From Ignavibacteria bacterium (lineage in GTDB: Bacteria > Bacteroidota > Ignavibacteria > Ignavibacteriales > Melioribacteraceae), in the NCBI GenBank assembly GCA_009773205.1, contig WPAE01000012.1:1-51115 (forward strand): a DNA stretch of 51,115 nt, given 5' to 3'. A program made the position numbers and the translations under genes. A model generated the notes under the pieces. The model did no database searches. It was not told the origin of the DNA and saw only the letters and a list, made by a program, of their open reading frames with translations. Shown here piece by piece: positions 37,720 to 46,197 of the stretch (position 1 is the stretch's first letter; each line of letters begins with the position of its first letter).

Positions 37720-38553
37720 ATGAGTTTAAAGATAGTCTTAGCTGTTGTAGCATTGTTTTTCTCATCAAGTATAGCTTTGGCTCAAAATCCGTATCATGTT
37801 GAATTCAATGAAGTTAATGGTATTCTTAAAAGCACAGATAAGTACAAAAAGGATTTCGGTAGATATCAGGGGTTTGAGTTCCCTTTATATGAAGGAGAGA
37901 AGGCGAATTTCGCTCTCTTCTCTTCTGGATTTGATGCAAGAATGATACTTGTGGATCCGAACGGGAAAGTTTACAGACGCTCGGGCGAAGCACGCGAAGG
38001 CGTAGTATCCATTTTAACCGAAATTCCAATAAGCGGTGATTGGATACTCTATGTTGTTGGTGACAAGGATGATTACGGAGGCTTTGCTCTTAGATATGCT
38101 CTTGCTTCGGTAAATTCATATAACATAAGTCAGAATATGGATTTATGTTCGTCACTTAACTTTCTGATAGCGCATACACCAGCATATTTTATGATGCTGC
38201 CAATAGATCAAATAAATAGTTCTGGTATGGAACTGATTGGGGCTAATGGATTTGCCGAATTTGGAGAAGAAGATGGTTCGCTTGTAATTACAAAATATTC
38301 TGGAGCAAGTGAAAAATCTGCTAAAATGCAGTATGAATATTTAATTGATAGAATTGGTAACTGCGTTGGTGACTGGGAAATTAGTGAGTTTAGAACGGAA
38401 AATAACACTGTAGCGGAGCAAATTAGCGGAACGATGTTTACAAATAAAGCAGAGAAATTTGGTGTTAAAATATTTATAGAATTATTTACCCAATTAAGTG
38501 TAACTAAAATAAATGCAAATAGTTATACAGTTTCTATAACTATAAAAAAATGA
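37720..38553 (+). CDS. Exported protein with PPC-like N-terminal domain, function unknown
   Basis: A 277-aa protein with a clear signal peptide (LKIVLAVVALFFSSSIALAQ). Residues about 30-130 look like a pre-peptidase C-terminal (PPC)-type beta sandwich: FEFPLYEGEKANFALFSSGFDARMILVDPNGK...SGDWILYVVG. The second half is not recognised. It follows the SLC45-like transporter by 2 nt, so they are probably translated from one message, and it may act in the periplasm or outer membrane near that transporter. No enzyme motif is visible. Confidence 0.75.
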   Translation: MSLKIVLAVVALFFSSSIALAQNPYHVEFNEVNGILKSTDKYKKDFGRYQGFEFPLYEGEKANFALFSSGFDARMILVDPNGKVYRRSGEAREGVVSILTEIPISGDWILYVVGDKDDYGGFALRYALASVNSYNISQNMDLCSSLNFLIAHTPAYFMMLPIDQINSSGMELIGANGFAEFGEEDGSLVITKYSGASEKSAKMQYEYLIDRIGNCVGDWEISEFRTENNTVAEQISGTMFTNKAEKFGVKIFIELFTQLSVTKINANSYTVSITIKK

Positions 38554-38627
38554 GTGTTAACTAAATTCCTAAATTCAGAATACAAGTATTGTGGTTTTAA
38601 AAGTTGTTATTTTTTTTAGTTTCTTTA

Positions 38628-38727
38628 GGGCACATCTAAAAATTTTTGTTTTAAAATATTTCCTTCCGCAAAGCGGGACAAAGAAAAAGGAAAGCCCGCA
38701 AAGGAAATTGATATTTTTAGAGGCGCC
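38628..38727. repeat. MITE-like palindromic element (100 bp)
   Basis: The ends are imperfect terminal inverted repeats: GGGCACATCTAAAAAT on the left and ATTTTTAGAGGCGCC on the right (13 of 15 match when inverted). Inside, ATTTCCTT and AAGGAAAT plus GCGGG and CCCGC pair as nested stems. It holds no open frame and lies between the convergent ends of the exported protein and PAP2 genes, where it could also act in transcription termination. It is unlike the repeat at 11645. Confidence 0.7.
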
Positions 38728-38729
38728 AT

Positions 38730-39500
38730 TTAATTAATCGGTATTACGATTGATATTTGCTCCGGTGCGCCAACTTGCAACAATTCTTTTTCATAGTGTG
38801 TTGATGTAACCCAGCTCCCGACAGTGTAACCGATTAATCCGCCAAAGAAAACATCGCTTACCCAATGCTTATCTTGGTAAACACGTGAGAAAGCTGTTAA
38901 AATTGCAGGAACATAGCACAATACTTTTACAAGATTGGATTCAGAATTTTTTGCTAAAACTGTAGAAATTGAAAAGGCAATTGTTGTGTGCCCTGAAGGA
39001 AACGCTCGAAATGAATCATCGAACAAAGACTTATTACCGAATGACTTAGAACCTTTTTCTGTAAACGGGCGTGCGCGTCCAAAGGCAAACTTTAGAGCGG
39101 TTGTAATTGCTCCGGCGTAAATTGTTGTTTGAATTATTTCGTAACCAATTTTTCTTGAGGTTTTATCGTTATTAAATATGCCATTAAGTCCAAATGCTCC
39201 GGCAAAAAGTAGCGGAGAGTAAAGTTCGCCATACATTCTTCCCAATTCAATAGGAAAACTTTTATAATAACTTCTCTCTTTCATAAACTCTGTACGAACG
39301 GATTGATCTGTCTGCATAATTGCAAATGCAGCAACGCTGGCAAGACCTAATTTTAGCCAATCTTTATTTTCCCATTTCGCCGGCTGCTTAAGAAAATCTA
39401 TAGCTTCATCTTTGAATTGAGTTAAGTTGTAATTGTTTTGTGCAAACATTTGATTTGCTAACATAAATACTAACAAAACCACACATAGGAACTTAGGCAC
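38730..39500 (-). CDS. PAP2-family phosphatase
   Basis: A 256-aa protein with a signal peptide (FLCVVLLVFMLANQMFAQ) and the three phosphatase motifs of the PAP2/acid phosphatase superfamily: KFAFGRARP, FPSGHTTIAF and SRVYQDKHWVSDVFFGG, supplying the Arg, the acid/base His and the nucleophile His. Members dephosphorylate phosphatidic acid, undecaprenyl diphosphate or lipid A-linked phosphate. The signal and the few hydrophobic segments suggest periplasmic or outer-membrane placement. It is a lone minus-strand gene, divergent from the DUF4097 gene. Confidence 0.88.
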   Translation of the reverse strand: MPKFLCVVLLVFMLANQMFAQNNYNLTQFKDEAIDFLKQPAKWENKDWLKLGLASVAAFAIMQTDQSVRTEFMKERSYYKSFPIELGRMYGELYSPLLFAGAFGLNGIFNNDKTSRKIGYEIIQTTIYAGAITTALKFAFGRARPFTEKGSKSFGNKSLFDDSFRAFPSGHTTIAFSISTVLAKNSESNLVKVLCYVPAILTAFSRVYQDKHWVSDVFFGGLIGYTVGSWVTSTHYEKELLQVGAPEQISIVIPIN

Positions 39501-39681
39501 TTAGAAACTCCTTTTGATCATAATTTATTAAATGTTTTTAAAAGGGAAATTTGGTAAACATCTTTATCTAAATGTTTGTTACAATATAAAAATAATGGGT
39601 AAAAAATCTTTGAGAAATCGTGTAACAAAAAGTATAGGTGGCAAGTCTAAATTAACAGAAAAAAACAAAATGGAGTGTGTA

Positions 39682-40596
39682 ATGAATAACTACAATTTAG
39701 TTACTAAAAAAGCCTTATTGCTTCTTGGTACTTTGGCATTTCTTTCATCATTTGGTTATGCCCACGATTTAAGAGTGCTAAAAGAAAAAACTTTTCAGAT
39801 GAAAGATTATCAAAATCTTTTTGTTGAAGTTTCTGGAGCTGATGTTAAAGTTGAAAATTGGGGAAAACAAGAAGTGTATGTCAAAATTTCCGGCAACGAA
39901 AAAGCCGCTGCTAAACTGAAGTATGACGTTTTTCAAGATGGCGATGTTGTTCGCGTTATTATAAAGAAGAAAGATTCATTTTGGAATTGGTTCGGCAGCA
40001 ATGTTAAAGTTGAGGTCGAAGCGTTCGTTCCATCAAAATTCAATGCAAACGTAAAAACATCCGGCGGCGATATTACAGCTAAAGGAATTTCTGGAGGCTT
40101 CAGTTTTGGAACATCTGGCGGTGATATTAATCTCAAAAATCTTAACGGAAAAGTAAATGCAGAAACAAGCGGCGGAGATATTCATCTTTTTGAACATAAA
40201 GGAAGTATGTACTTATCTACTTCTGGAGGAGATATTATCTGCAAGATTGTTGCCGGAGATGTTAAAGCAGAAACATCCGGTGGAGATATAAATGTTGATC
40301 AAAAGGAAGGAAGGCTTTTTGCAGAGACAAGCGGCGGAGATATTACTATTGTTTACAGCGGTGTGAATAAGGGAATTGAAGCTTCTACTTCTGGAGGTGA
40401 TATTACAGCAAAATTACCGTCTGATTTCAAGGCTAAAGTACATTTGCATTCAAGTGGCGGAAGTGTGAAAAGCAACTTCAATAATGTAAAAACTACAAAT
40501 GTTAAACGCAGTCAGCTTGATGCAGAATATAATGGCGGCGGTCCCTCGCTCAGATTAGAAACTTCCGGTGGCGATGTTCACGTTCATCAAAAGTAG
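39682..40596 (+). CDS. DUF4097-like exported beta-helix protein with TSGGD repeats
   Basis: The 304-aa protein has a signal peptide (ALLLLGTLAFLSSFGYA), a short first domain, then eight TSGGD(I/V) repeats and one SSGGS variant at roughly 14-20 residue intervals. This fits a right-handed beta-solenoid of the DUF4097/adhesin-like type. The function is unknown; homologues are often envelope or stress-linked. The ATG at 39682 has GGAG six bases upstream. The frame extends back to 39532 without signal-peptide logic, so that part is left out. It ends just before an 85-nt inverted repeat. Confidence 0.82.
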   Translation: MNNYNLVTKKALLLLGTLAFLSSFGYAHDLRVLKEKTFQMKDYQNLFVEVSGADVKVENWGKQEVYVKISGNEKAAAKLKYDVFQDGDVVRVIIKKKDSFWNWFGSNVKVEVEAFVPSKFNANVKTSGGDITAKGISGGFSFGTSGGDINLKNLNGKVNAETSGGDIHLFEHKGSMYLSTSGGDIICKIVAGDVKAETSGGDINVDQKEGRLFAETSGGDITIVYSGVNKGIEASTSGGDITAKLPSDFKAKVHLHSSGGSVKSNFNNVKTTNVKRSQLDAEYNGGGPSLRLETSGGDVHVHQK

Positions 40597-40605
40597 CACA
40601 AAAAA

Positions 40606-40690
40606 AATAGCATGAGCAAAAGCATGAGCAAGAGCAAGTTCTAGCAAAGTTAATATTCTTTCTCTTGCTCTTATTCCTGCTCTTGCTATT
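40606..40690. repeat. Long imperfect inverted repeat rich in GAGCA units
   Basis: AATAGC at 40606-40611 and GCTATT at 40685-40690 are the outer ends. AAGAGCAAG (40630-40638) pairs with CTTGCTCTT (40664-40672). The left arm is itself built of two AGCATGAGCA direct repeats. It lies directly after the DUF4097 gene and may terminate transcription. Confidence 0.6.
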
Positions 40691-40774
40691 GTAACAGTTC
40701 CATTGGATTAACACTTCATTTTTAGATACTTTTCGAGTGTAATTACCAAATAAAACCAACCTGAGAGGTTCAAA

Positions 40775-41017
40775 ATGAAAATGGATTGGAAAAAATATGT
40801 TGGAAGAACGCTAAATATTACGATGATAGAAAATTATGGCGTTGTTTATGGAACACCGGAGAAGAGTGAACATCCTGCATTTTACGAAATTGTTTTTAAG
40901 ACCGGTTTGCTGTCAGATGTTTTTGACGAAGGACTTCTACTAGAATCGAAGCGTGAAGAATTAGTTTACAATATTTTCGTACCATTTGGGGTTATCAAAT
41001 GCGTAGAAATTTATTAA
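40775..41017 (+). CDS. Small protein of unknown function, coupled to the T9SS plug gene
   Basis: An 80-aa soluble protein, MKMDWKKYVGRTLNITMIENYG at the start, with no signal peptide or membrane segment and no family I recognise. AGAGG precedes the ATG. The last 19 nt overlap the start of the DUF5103 gene, so the pair is likely translationally coupled. The residue composition is normal for a real protein. Nothing indicates an enzyme. A regulatory or chaperone-like role for the next gene would be speculation. Confidence 0.65.
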   Translation: MKMDWKKYVGRTLNITMIENYGVVYGTPEKSEHPAFYEIVFKTGLLSDVFDEGLLLESKREELVYNIFVPFGVIKCVEIY

Positions 41018-42237
41018 TTATATTTTTTTTTGCTTATCTGATTCCGACTGTAATTTTACGTGCCGAAATAGAAATTAAAAGTCTTCGTGTTTACATCGGA
41101 AGTAATGAAACATCCTTTCCTGTGATTGACTTTGCTTCAAGCGATGAAAAGACTATAACAATAGATTTTGATGTGCAAACTACATCTTATCCAAATTTGA
41201 TAATCCAGTTCAAGTTTTGCGATTCGAACTGGCAGCCCTACGAAAACCAATTTTTGCAAAATCCACTTTACAATACCGAATACAATTTATGGTTGGATAA
41301 AATTCCCAATGGCATAAAGGGCGCACGCTTTCATTACACTGGTTCTTTTCCAAACAATAATGTTCAATTTCCTTTTTCTGGCAAGTGGATGTTTTTTATT
41401 ACGGATTCGCACAACAAAAATTTAGTTTATGCAGCGCAAAAATTCTTTGTAGTGTTGCCAGGTATTAAGCTGAACGTGCAGGTTACAAGAGAAACTATGC
41501 AAGGAAGTTTTGGCGATAAAGCAAATTTGGGAAGAACTTTAGCAATTAAAACAAGTTTTACTTTGCCGGATTCTCTTTTCCCATCCAATGTTAGAAAAAT
41601 TGAAATTGTTAAAAACAGAATGATTACATCTCCAATTGTTATTGATAGAAATGTTAATAATCAAGAAAGATATTATGAATGGGACGCCGCAAGAAAGTTT
41701 AGTTTTGTTGCCCGGCAACTTAGACCCGGAAACGAATACAGGCAGATTGATACACGCAGCATAACAAACTATCCAACCGAAACAGTTGATGCAAGATTCG
41801 GCGAGCATGATCAATCCGATTTGTTTACAAAGCGTAAACGAGATTTTAATGGCTCATCGCTTTTGCTGAATTATAGAAATCCAAATGCTGATTACCAGAA
41901 TGTTGTTTTCAAATTAAAAGCGCCGGAAAATGTTACTAAGCCAATCTTCTTGGTTGGTTCTTTTAATGATTGGAAACTTTTACCAGAATTTGAAATGTAT
42001 GATGATAAGGGAATGATGAATTTTTCTATTTCCTTAAAACGGGGCGTACATGCTTATCAATATGTAGCGGCTAACATTAATGGAAACAGAATTGCAAATG
42101 CTGATTGGGAAATTCTCGAAGGTAATTTCTTCGAAACGGAAAATGAGTACTTTATTTTTCTTTATTATGAATCTCCAGAAAAAGGGGGTTACAATAAAAT
42201 TATTGGTTATGAAAAAATTAGAACCGGAGCGTTATGA
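40999..42237 (+). CDS. Type IX secretion system plug protein (DUF5103)
   Basis: A 412-aa exported protein with signal peptide RNLLIIFFFAYLIPTVILRA. The N-terminal domain (IEIKSLRVYIGSNETSFPVIDF, FKFCDSNWQPYENQFLQNP) and C-terminal domain (FLVGSFNDWKLLPEFEMYDD, EGNFFETENEYFIFLYYES) follow the DUF5103 pattern. In Flavobacterium the DUF5103 Plug protein blocks the periplasmic side of the SprA translocon pore. The C-terminal part resembles a glycogen-binding fold but is normal for the family. Its ATG overlaps the small upstream gene, and its stop overlaps the oxidoreductase start (ATGA). It supports a functional T9SS together with the cargo proteins nearby. Confidence 0.82.
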   Translation: MRRNLLIIFFFAYLIPTVILRAEIEIKSLRVYIGSNETSFPVIDFASSDEKTITIDFDVQTTSYPNLIIQFKFCDSNWQPYENQFLQNPLYNTEYNLWLDKIPNGIKGARFHYTGSFPNNNVQFPFSGKWMFFITDSHNKNLVYAAQKFFVVLPGIKLNVQVTRETMQGSFGDKANLGRTLAIKTSFTLPDSLFPSNVRKIEIVKNRMITSPIVIDRNVNNQERYYEWDAARKFSFVARQLRPGNEYRQIDTRSITNYPTETVDARFGEHDQSDLFTKRKRDFNGSSLLLNYRNPNADYQNVVFKLKAPENVTKPIFLVGSFNDWKLLPEFEMYDDKGMMNFSISLKRGVHAYQYVAANINGNRIANADWEILEGNFFETENEYFIFLYYESPEKGGYNKIIGYEKIRTGAL

Positions 42238-43223
42238 AAAAAGTTAAAGCCGGAATTATTGGAACCGGACATCTTGGAAAAATTCACACTAAACTATTTA
42301 GAGAAGTTGAACACTGCGAGTTTGTAGGTATCTATGACTTGGATTTTGAAAGAGCTAAAGCAGTTGCAGAAGAGTTTAAAATAAAACCGTTTAAGGAACT
42401 TGATGAATTGCTGAATGAAATTGATGCAGTGGACATTGTAGCTACTACAAGTGCGCATTACAAATTGGCTAAACAAGCATTTGATAAACACAAACATGTG
42501 TTTGTTGAAAAACCAATTACTGCTCAAATTTGGGAAGCGGAAGAACTTGTTAAAGAAGCTGATGAAAAGAAACTTATTTTTCAAGTTGGGCATATTGAAA
42601 GATTTAACCCCGCTCTGCTTGCTTTGGAAAAGTATAAGCTTAATCCTTTATTTGTTCAAACCGATAGATTAGCGCAGTTCAATCCACGCGGTACAGATGT
42701 AGCTGTTGTTTTAGATCTAATGATTCATGATATTGACATAATTCTTAGTTTGATTGACAGCGATGTAAAAAATGTAAGCGCCAGCGGTGTAGCTGTTGTT
42801 TCAGAGCAGATTGATATTGCCAACGCAAGAATTGAATTTGAGAATGGTGCCGTTGCTAACGTTACTGCAAGCAGAATATCTCAAAAGAAAATGAGAAAGA
42901 TGAGAATGTTTCAGCGCGATGCTTATTTATCTTTAGATTTTAATACCGGAACTACAGAAGTTTACCGCTTGATAAATCCAGAAAAGATGCCTCCAAATCC
43001 TTTCATCAATTTTGGCGAAATGGGATTAGGCGAAAAGAAAAAGTTAGTTGTTTATGAGCAGCCTGAAGTAAAAGAAATTAACGCACTCAAACTTGAACTG
43101 GAATATTTTATTGATTCAATTCTGCACAATAAAAAACCGATTGTAAGCGGCAAAGATGGGCTTAAAGCTTTGCGCGTAGCAGAAATGATTATTAAGAAAA
43201 TTGAAGAGACAAGAATCTATTGA
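42234..43223 (+). CDS. Gfo/Idh/MocA-family oxidoreductase
   Basis: The 329-aa enzyme has a Rossmann NAD(P)-binding domain (AGIIGTGHLGKIHTKLF), the family motif VFVEKPITAQ with the catalytic-site EKP, QVGHIERFNPA, and a GFO/IDH C-terminal domain with DLMIHDIDIILSLI (the conserved His). It oxidises or reduces a sugar or nucleotide sugar. GnnA, which makes the 3-keto precursor for amino-linked lipid A, belongs to this family, and lptD follows, so a lipid A role is possible but unproven. It overlaps the plug-protein gene by 4 nt. Confidence 0.87.
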   Translation: MKKVKAGIIGTGHLGKIHTKLFREVEHCEFVGIYDLDFERAKAVAEEFKIKPFKELDELLNEIDAVDIVATTSAHYKLAKQAFDKHKHVFVEKPITAQIWEAEELVKEADEKKLIFQVGHIERFNPALLALEKYKLNPLFVQTDRLAQFNPRGTDVAVVLDLMIHDIDIILSLIDSDVKNVSASGVAVVSEQIDIANARIEFENGAVANVTASRISQKKMRKMRMFQRDAYLSLDFNTGTTEVYRLINPEKMPPNPFINFGEMGLGEKKKLVVYEQPEVKEINALKLELEYFIDSILHNKKPIVSGKDGLKALRVAEMIIKKIEETRIY

Positions 43224-43434
43224 GGAACATAACTTCAGTTAAGCACTTATGTAACGCAGAATGGGATTTAGCCAATTTTGCAAAGGTGAATTAATAATAA
43301 GTGTTAAGGACGATGGTTGCTTAAGAGTTATGAAACAACCTCTTTACAGCAGAGAAGTTAGAAATTCTTAACTAAAACCATTTTCGTTTTCTAATTGCCA
43401 GCGAAAAATATGTTGAGAAGAAAAATTTTAATAG

Positions 43435-46065
43435 ATGAAAAAATTTAATATTAACATAACAGTAATCTTTTTCTTTTTTACATCAGCATTGTTTTCTCAA
43501 CAGAAAGAAAGTGCTGTAAATATTTTTAGTCCAGATTCCTTAAAAGCCGCGCAAAAAGATTCTGTTGCGGTTTCGGATTCATTAAAACAAAAGAAGCAAA
43601 CCGATATTGATGCTGTAATAAATGCGGCGGCTTCAGACTCGCTCATCTTTCAAGTGAAGAAGAAAAAGATGTTTATGTATGGATCTGGTGAATTAAAGTA
43701 TAAATCAACCGATCTTAAGAGCGCGAAAATTTTTATTGATTACGAAAAAAATGAGCTTGAAGCATTTGGAGCCGAAGATACATCCGATACAGCGAAAGTA
43801 AAAATTAAAGGAACTCCAAGTCTAACTGAAGGCAGAGAAACTTTTGAAGGAAGTTACATTCGGCATAATTTCAAAACTCAAAAAGGATTTATTTCTTTAG
43901 CAAAGAATAAAGAGAAAGACCAACGCTACGAAGGCGAAAAAGTTAAGAAGGTGGACAAATCTACTTTCTTTATTGAAGACGGAATGTTTACTTCTTGCGA
44001 AAGTGACACGCCGCATACTCACTTTACCGCAAGTCAAATGAAAGTTTTGCAGAAAGATAAAATTATTGCTAAGTGGATTTTTATGAACATTGGCGGAGTT
44101 CCCTTGCCAATTCCAATTCCTTTTGCTGTTATTCCAAATGAAACTGGAAGACGTTCCGGAATTATTGTCCCAGGTTACGGGCAGGATGGAAGGCGCGGGC
44201 AGTACTTTCATAACTTTGGATACTTTTGGGCAATTAGTGATTATTTTGATGCTGCATTGACTGGAGATTATTATACAAAAGGCGGCTGGGGCGCAAGAAG
44301 CCGTTTTCGCTATGCAAAAAGATATAATTTCAACGGCTCGTTTGATGCTGGGTACTCTAAGATTTCTATCGGCGATGCTAATGATCCGGATAGTAAAAGA
44401 AGTGAGCAAAATGATTGGCGTTTGTCTTGGAATCATTTTCAATCTATTGATCCTACAGCACAGCTAAGCGCTAATCTGCAGTTTGTTTCAAGCAACTATC
44501 TGAGTAACAACAGTATAGATTACAACACTTTGCTTTCTCAACAAATTTATTCCGCCGCTTCTTTTTCTAAAAGCTGGGAAAACTCAAGCATCTCTATGAA
44601 TTACAGCAGAACTCAATATTTGAATAACGGAGATATTGATGAAGCTTTTCCTAATGTGAGTTATTCGCAAAACATTTTCTATCCGTTTAGAAAAGAAAAC
44701 TCAGCTTCTGAAGCTAAACAAAAGTGGTATGAACTTATTGGTATTTCATATTCGGGACAGTTTTCGAACTCAAATACTAAAAAAGGTAATGTAAAAACTT
44801 CTAAGTTGGGAGCTTTGCATAATCTCAGTCTAAATTTTTCTCCTAAAGTTGGTTATGTAAACGTATCGCCAAATTTTAGCTATCAAGAGAAATGGTACAA
44901 TAAAAGAATTAAGATGGAACCGGCTAAGTATGATTATACATATCTCTCCACCGGAAAAAGTGAATCGAGAGATACAGTAATCGAAAGATCAATAAAGGAA
45001 TTAAATTTTGTAAGAACATTTAGCATGGGAGTTTCCGCTTCTACAAAAATTTACGGTTTGATGAACCCAAATCTTATGGGTGTTGAATCATTTCGCCATA
45101 CTTTAATGCCAAGCATTTCTTACAACTATGAGCCCGATTTTTCTGATGATGTTTGGGGCTATTGGGATTCTTTTACTGATGCAAAAGGAAATGTTGTTAG
45201 ATATGATAAGTTCAGAAGCGGAATTTTTGGTGGAGCTGGAAACACAAGAAGTCAGAGTATCAATTTTTCTGCTGGAAATGTTTTTGAGATTAAAATGGCA
45301 AAAACTCCGGGCGATACAACTAAAGAGCAAAAGAAAATTCAATTGCTAAATTTTGATGCAAGCGTTGGTTACAATTTTGCCGCCGATAGTATGAAACTTC
45401 GCGATTTAAGTTTGAGCTACAGAACTCAAATTGGCGATTTGTTGAATTTATCAGGTTCCTCTTCTTATACATTTTACGATCAGATTGTTGAAAAAGGAAT
45501 AAACGGGCAGGAAACTTATCGTTATGTAAACCAATATTTGGCTTCTAACGGAAAAGGTTTGTTGAGATTAACGAACTTGAATTTCTCTATTTCGAGTACA
45601 CTCAGCGGCGAGCGTTTGAAATCCGATGATCAGAAAACAGAGAAAAACCCGGAAGCAAATGACGACTTAGTTGCAATCAAGAAAAAAGATTTTATTGCAC
45701 TGTATGATGATTCTCAAGCGCCGGATTTAGCCATCCCTTGGAATCTGAGTTTAAGCTACAATTTCAATTACTCAAAACCGAATCCAAAGCAATCCGATGT
45801 TTTCTCAAACCTTAGCGCCGATCTTGGATTTAGTCTAACAAAAAATTGGAAGTTTACTTTGCGAGGCAGTTACGATTTTCAAGAGAAAAAAATTTCTGCG
45901 CCGCAAATTACAGTTTACAGAGATTTGCATTGCTGGGAAATGAATTTTACATGGAATCCGTTAGGTACTTACAACGGTTTCCGTTTCGAGATTAGAATGA
46001 AAGCTCCGGAGCTGCAAGATATTAAAGTTACAAAAGCCGGCGGCTTATACTCTGGAAGAAGATAG
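43435..46065 (+). CDS. lptD: LPS-assembly protein LptD
   Basis: An 876-aa outer-membrane protein with a signal peptide (NITVIFFFFTSALFSQ), an OstA/LptA-like periplasmic domain (about residues 60-220, GSGELKYKSTDLKSAKIFIDY) and a large beta barrel ending in aromatic-rich strands. The stretch FMNIGGVPLPIPIPFAVIPNETGRRSGIIVPGYG is the conserved start of the barrel domain in LptD. It inserts lipopolysaccharide into the outer leaflet, normally with the lipoprotein LptE. A 211-nt gap separates it from the upstream gene, so it probably has its own promoter. The presence of LptD means this organism makes LPS. Confidence 0.9.
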   Translation: MKKFNINITVIFFFFTSALFSQQKESAVNIFSPDSLKAAQKDSVAVSDSLKQKKQTDIDAVINAAASDSLIFQVKKKKMFMYGSGELKYKSTDLKSAKIFIDYEKNELEAFGAEDTSDTAKVKIKGTPSLTEGRETFEGSYIRHNFKTQKGFISLAKNKEKDQRYEGEKVKKVDKSTFFIEDGMFTSCESDTPHTHFTASQMKVLQKDKIIAKWIFMNIGGVPLPIPIPFAVIPNETGRRSGIIVPGYGQDGRRGQYFHNFGYFWAISDYFDAALTGDYYTKGGWGARSRFRYAKRYNFNGSFDAGYSKISIGDANDPDSKRSEQNDWRLSWNHFQSIDPTAQLSANLQFVSSNYLSNNSIDYNTLLSQQIYSAASFSKSWENSSISMNYSRTQYLNNGDIDEAFPNVSYSQNIFYPFRKENSASEAKQKWYELIGISYSGQFSNSNTKKGNVKTSKLGALHNLSLNFSPKVGYVNVSPNFSYQEKWYNKRIKMEPAKYDYTYLSTGKSESRDTVIERSIKELNFVRTFSMGVSASTKIYGLMNPNLMGVESFRHTLMPSISYNYEPDFSDDVWGYWDSFTDAKGNVVRYDKFRSGIFGGAGNTRSQSINFSAGNVFEIKMAKTPGDTTKEQKKIQLLNFDASVGYNFAADSMKLRDLSLSYRTQIGDLLNLSGSSSYTFYDQIVEKGINGQETYRYVNQYLASNGKGLLRLTNLNFSISSTLSGERLKSDDQKTEKNPEANDDLVAIKKKDFIALYDDSQAPDLAIPWNLSLSYNFNYSKPNPKQSDVFSNLSADLGFSLTKNWKFTLRGSYDFQEKKISAPQITVYRDLHCWEMNFTWNPLGTYNGFRFEIRMKAPELQDIKVTKAGGLYSGRR

Positions 46066-46197
46066 AATTATGTTTTTTTTGATCCCCAGAAGAAAAGCCG
46101 AAAGAAGTTGTGAAGTTTTATTAAATACCAAAAAAAATCTTTTAACTTTTCTTATAAATAAGTTGAAGAGAACCTAAACGATAAAAAAAGAGAAAGT

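Noticed and set aside
39532-39681. Upstream extension of the DUF4097 frame
   Set aside because: A good ribosome binding site and signal peptide start at 39682; the extension is basic and low-complexity.
40060-40590. Regularly spaced near-identical DNA segments, CRISPR-like at first sight
   Set aside because: They encode in-frame TSGGD protein repeats with coding-type variation; no constant spacer length and no cas genes.
43897-44442. A 181-codon open frame on the minus strand inside lptD
   Set aside because: It is antisense to a strongly supported gene and its composition is that of a shadow frame.
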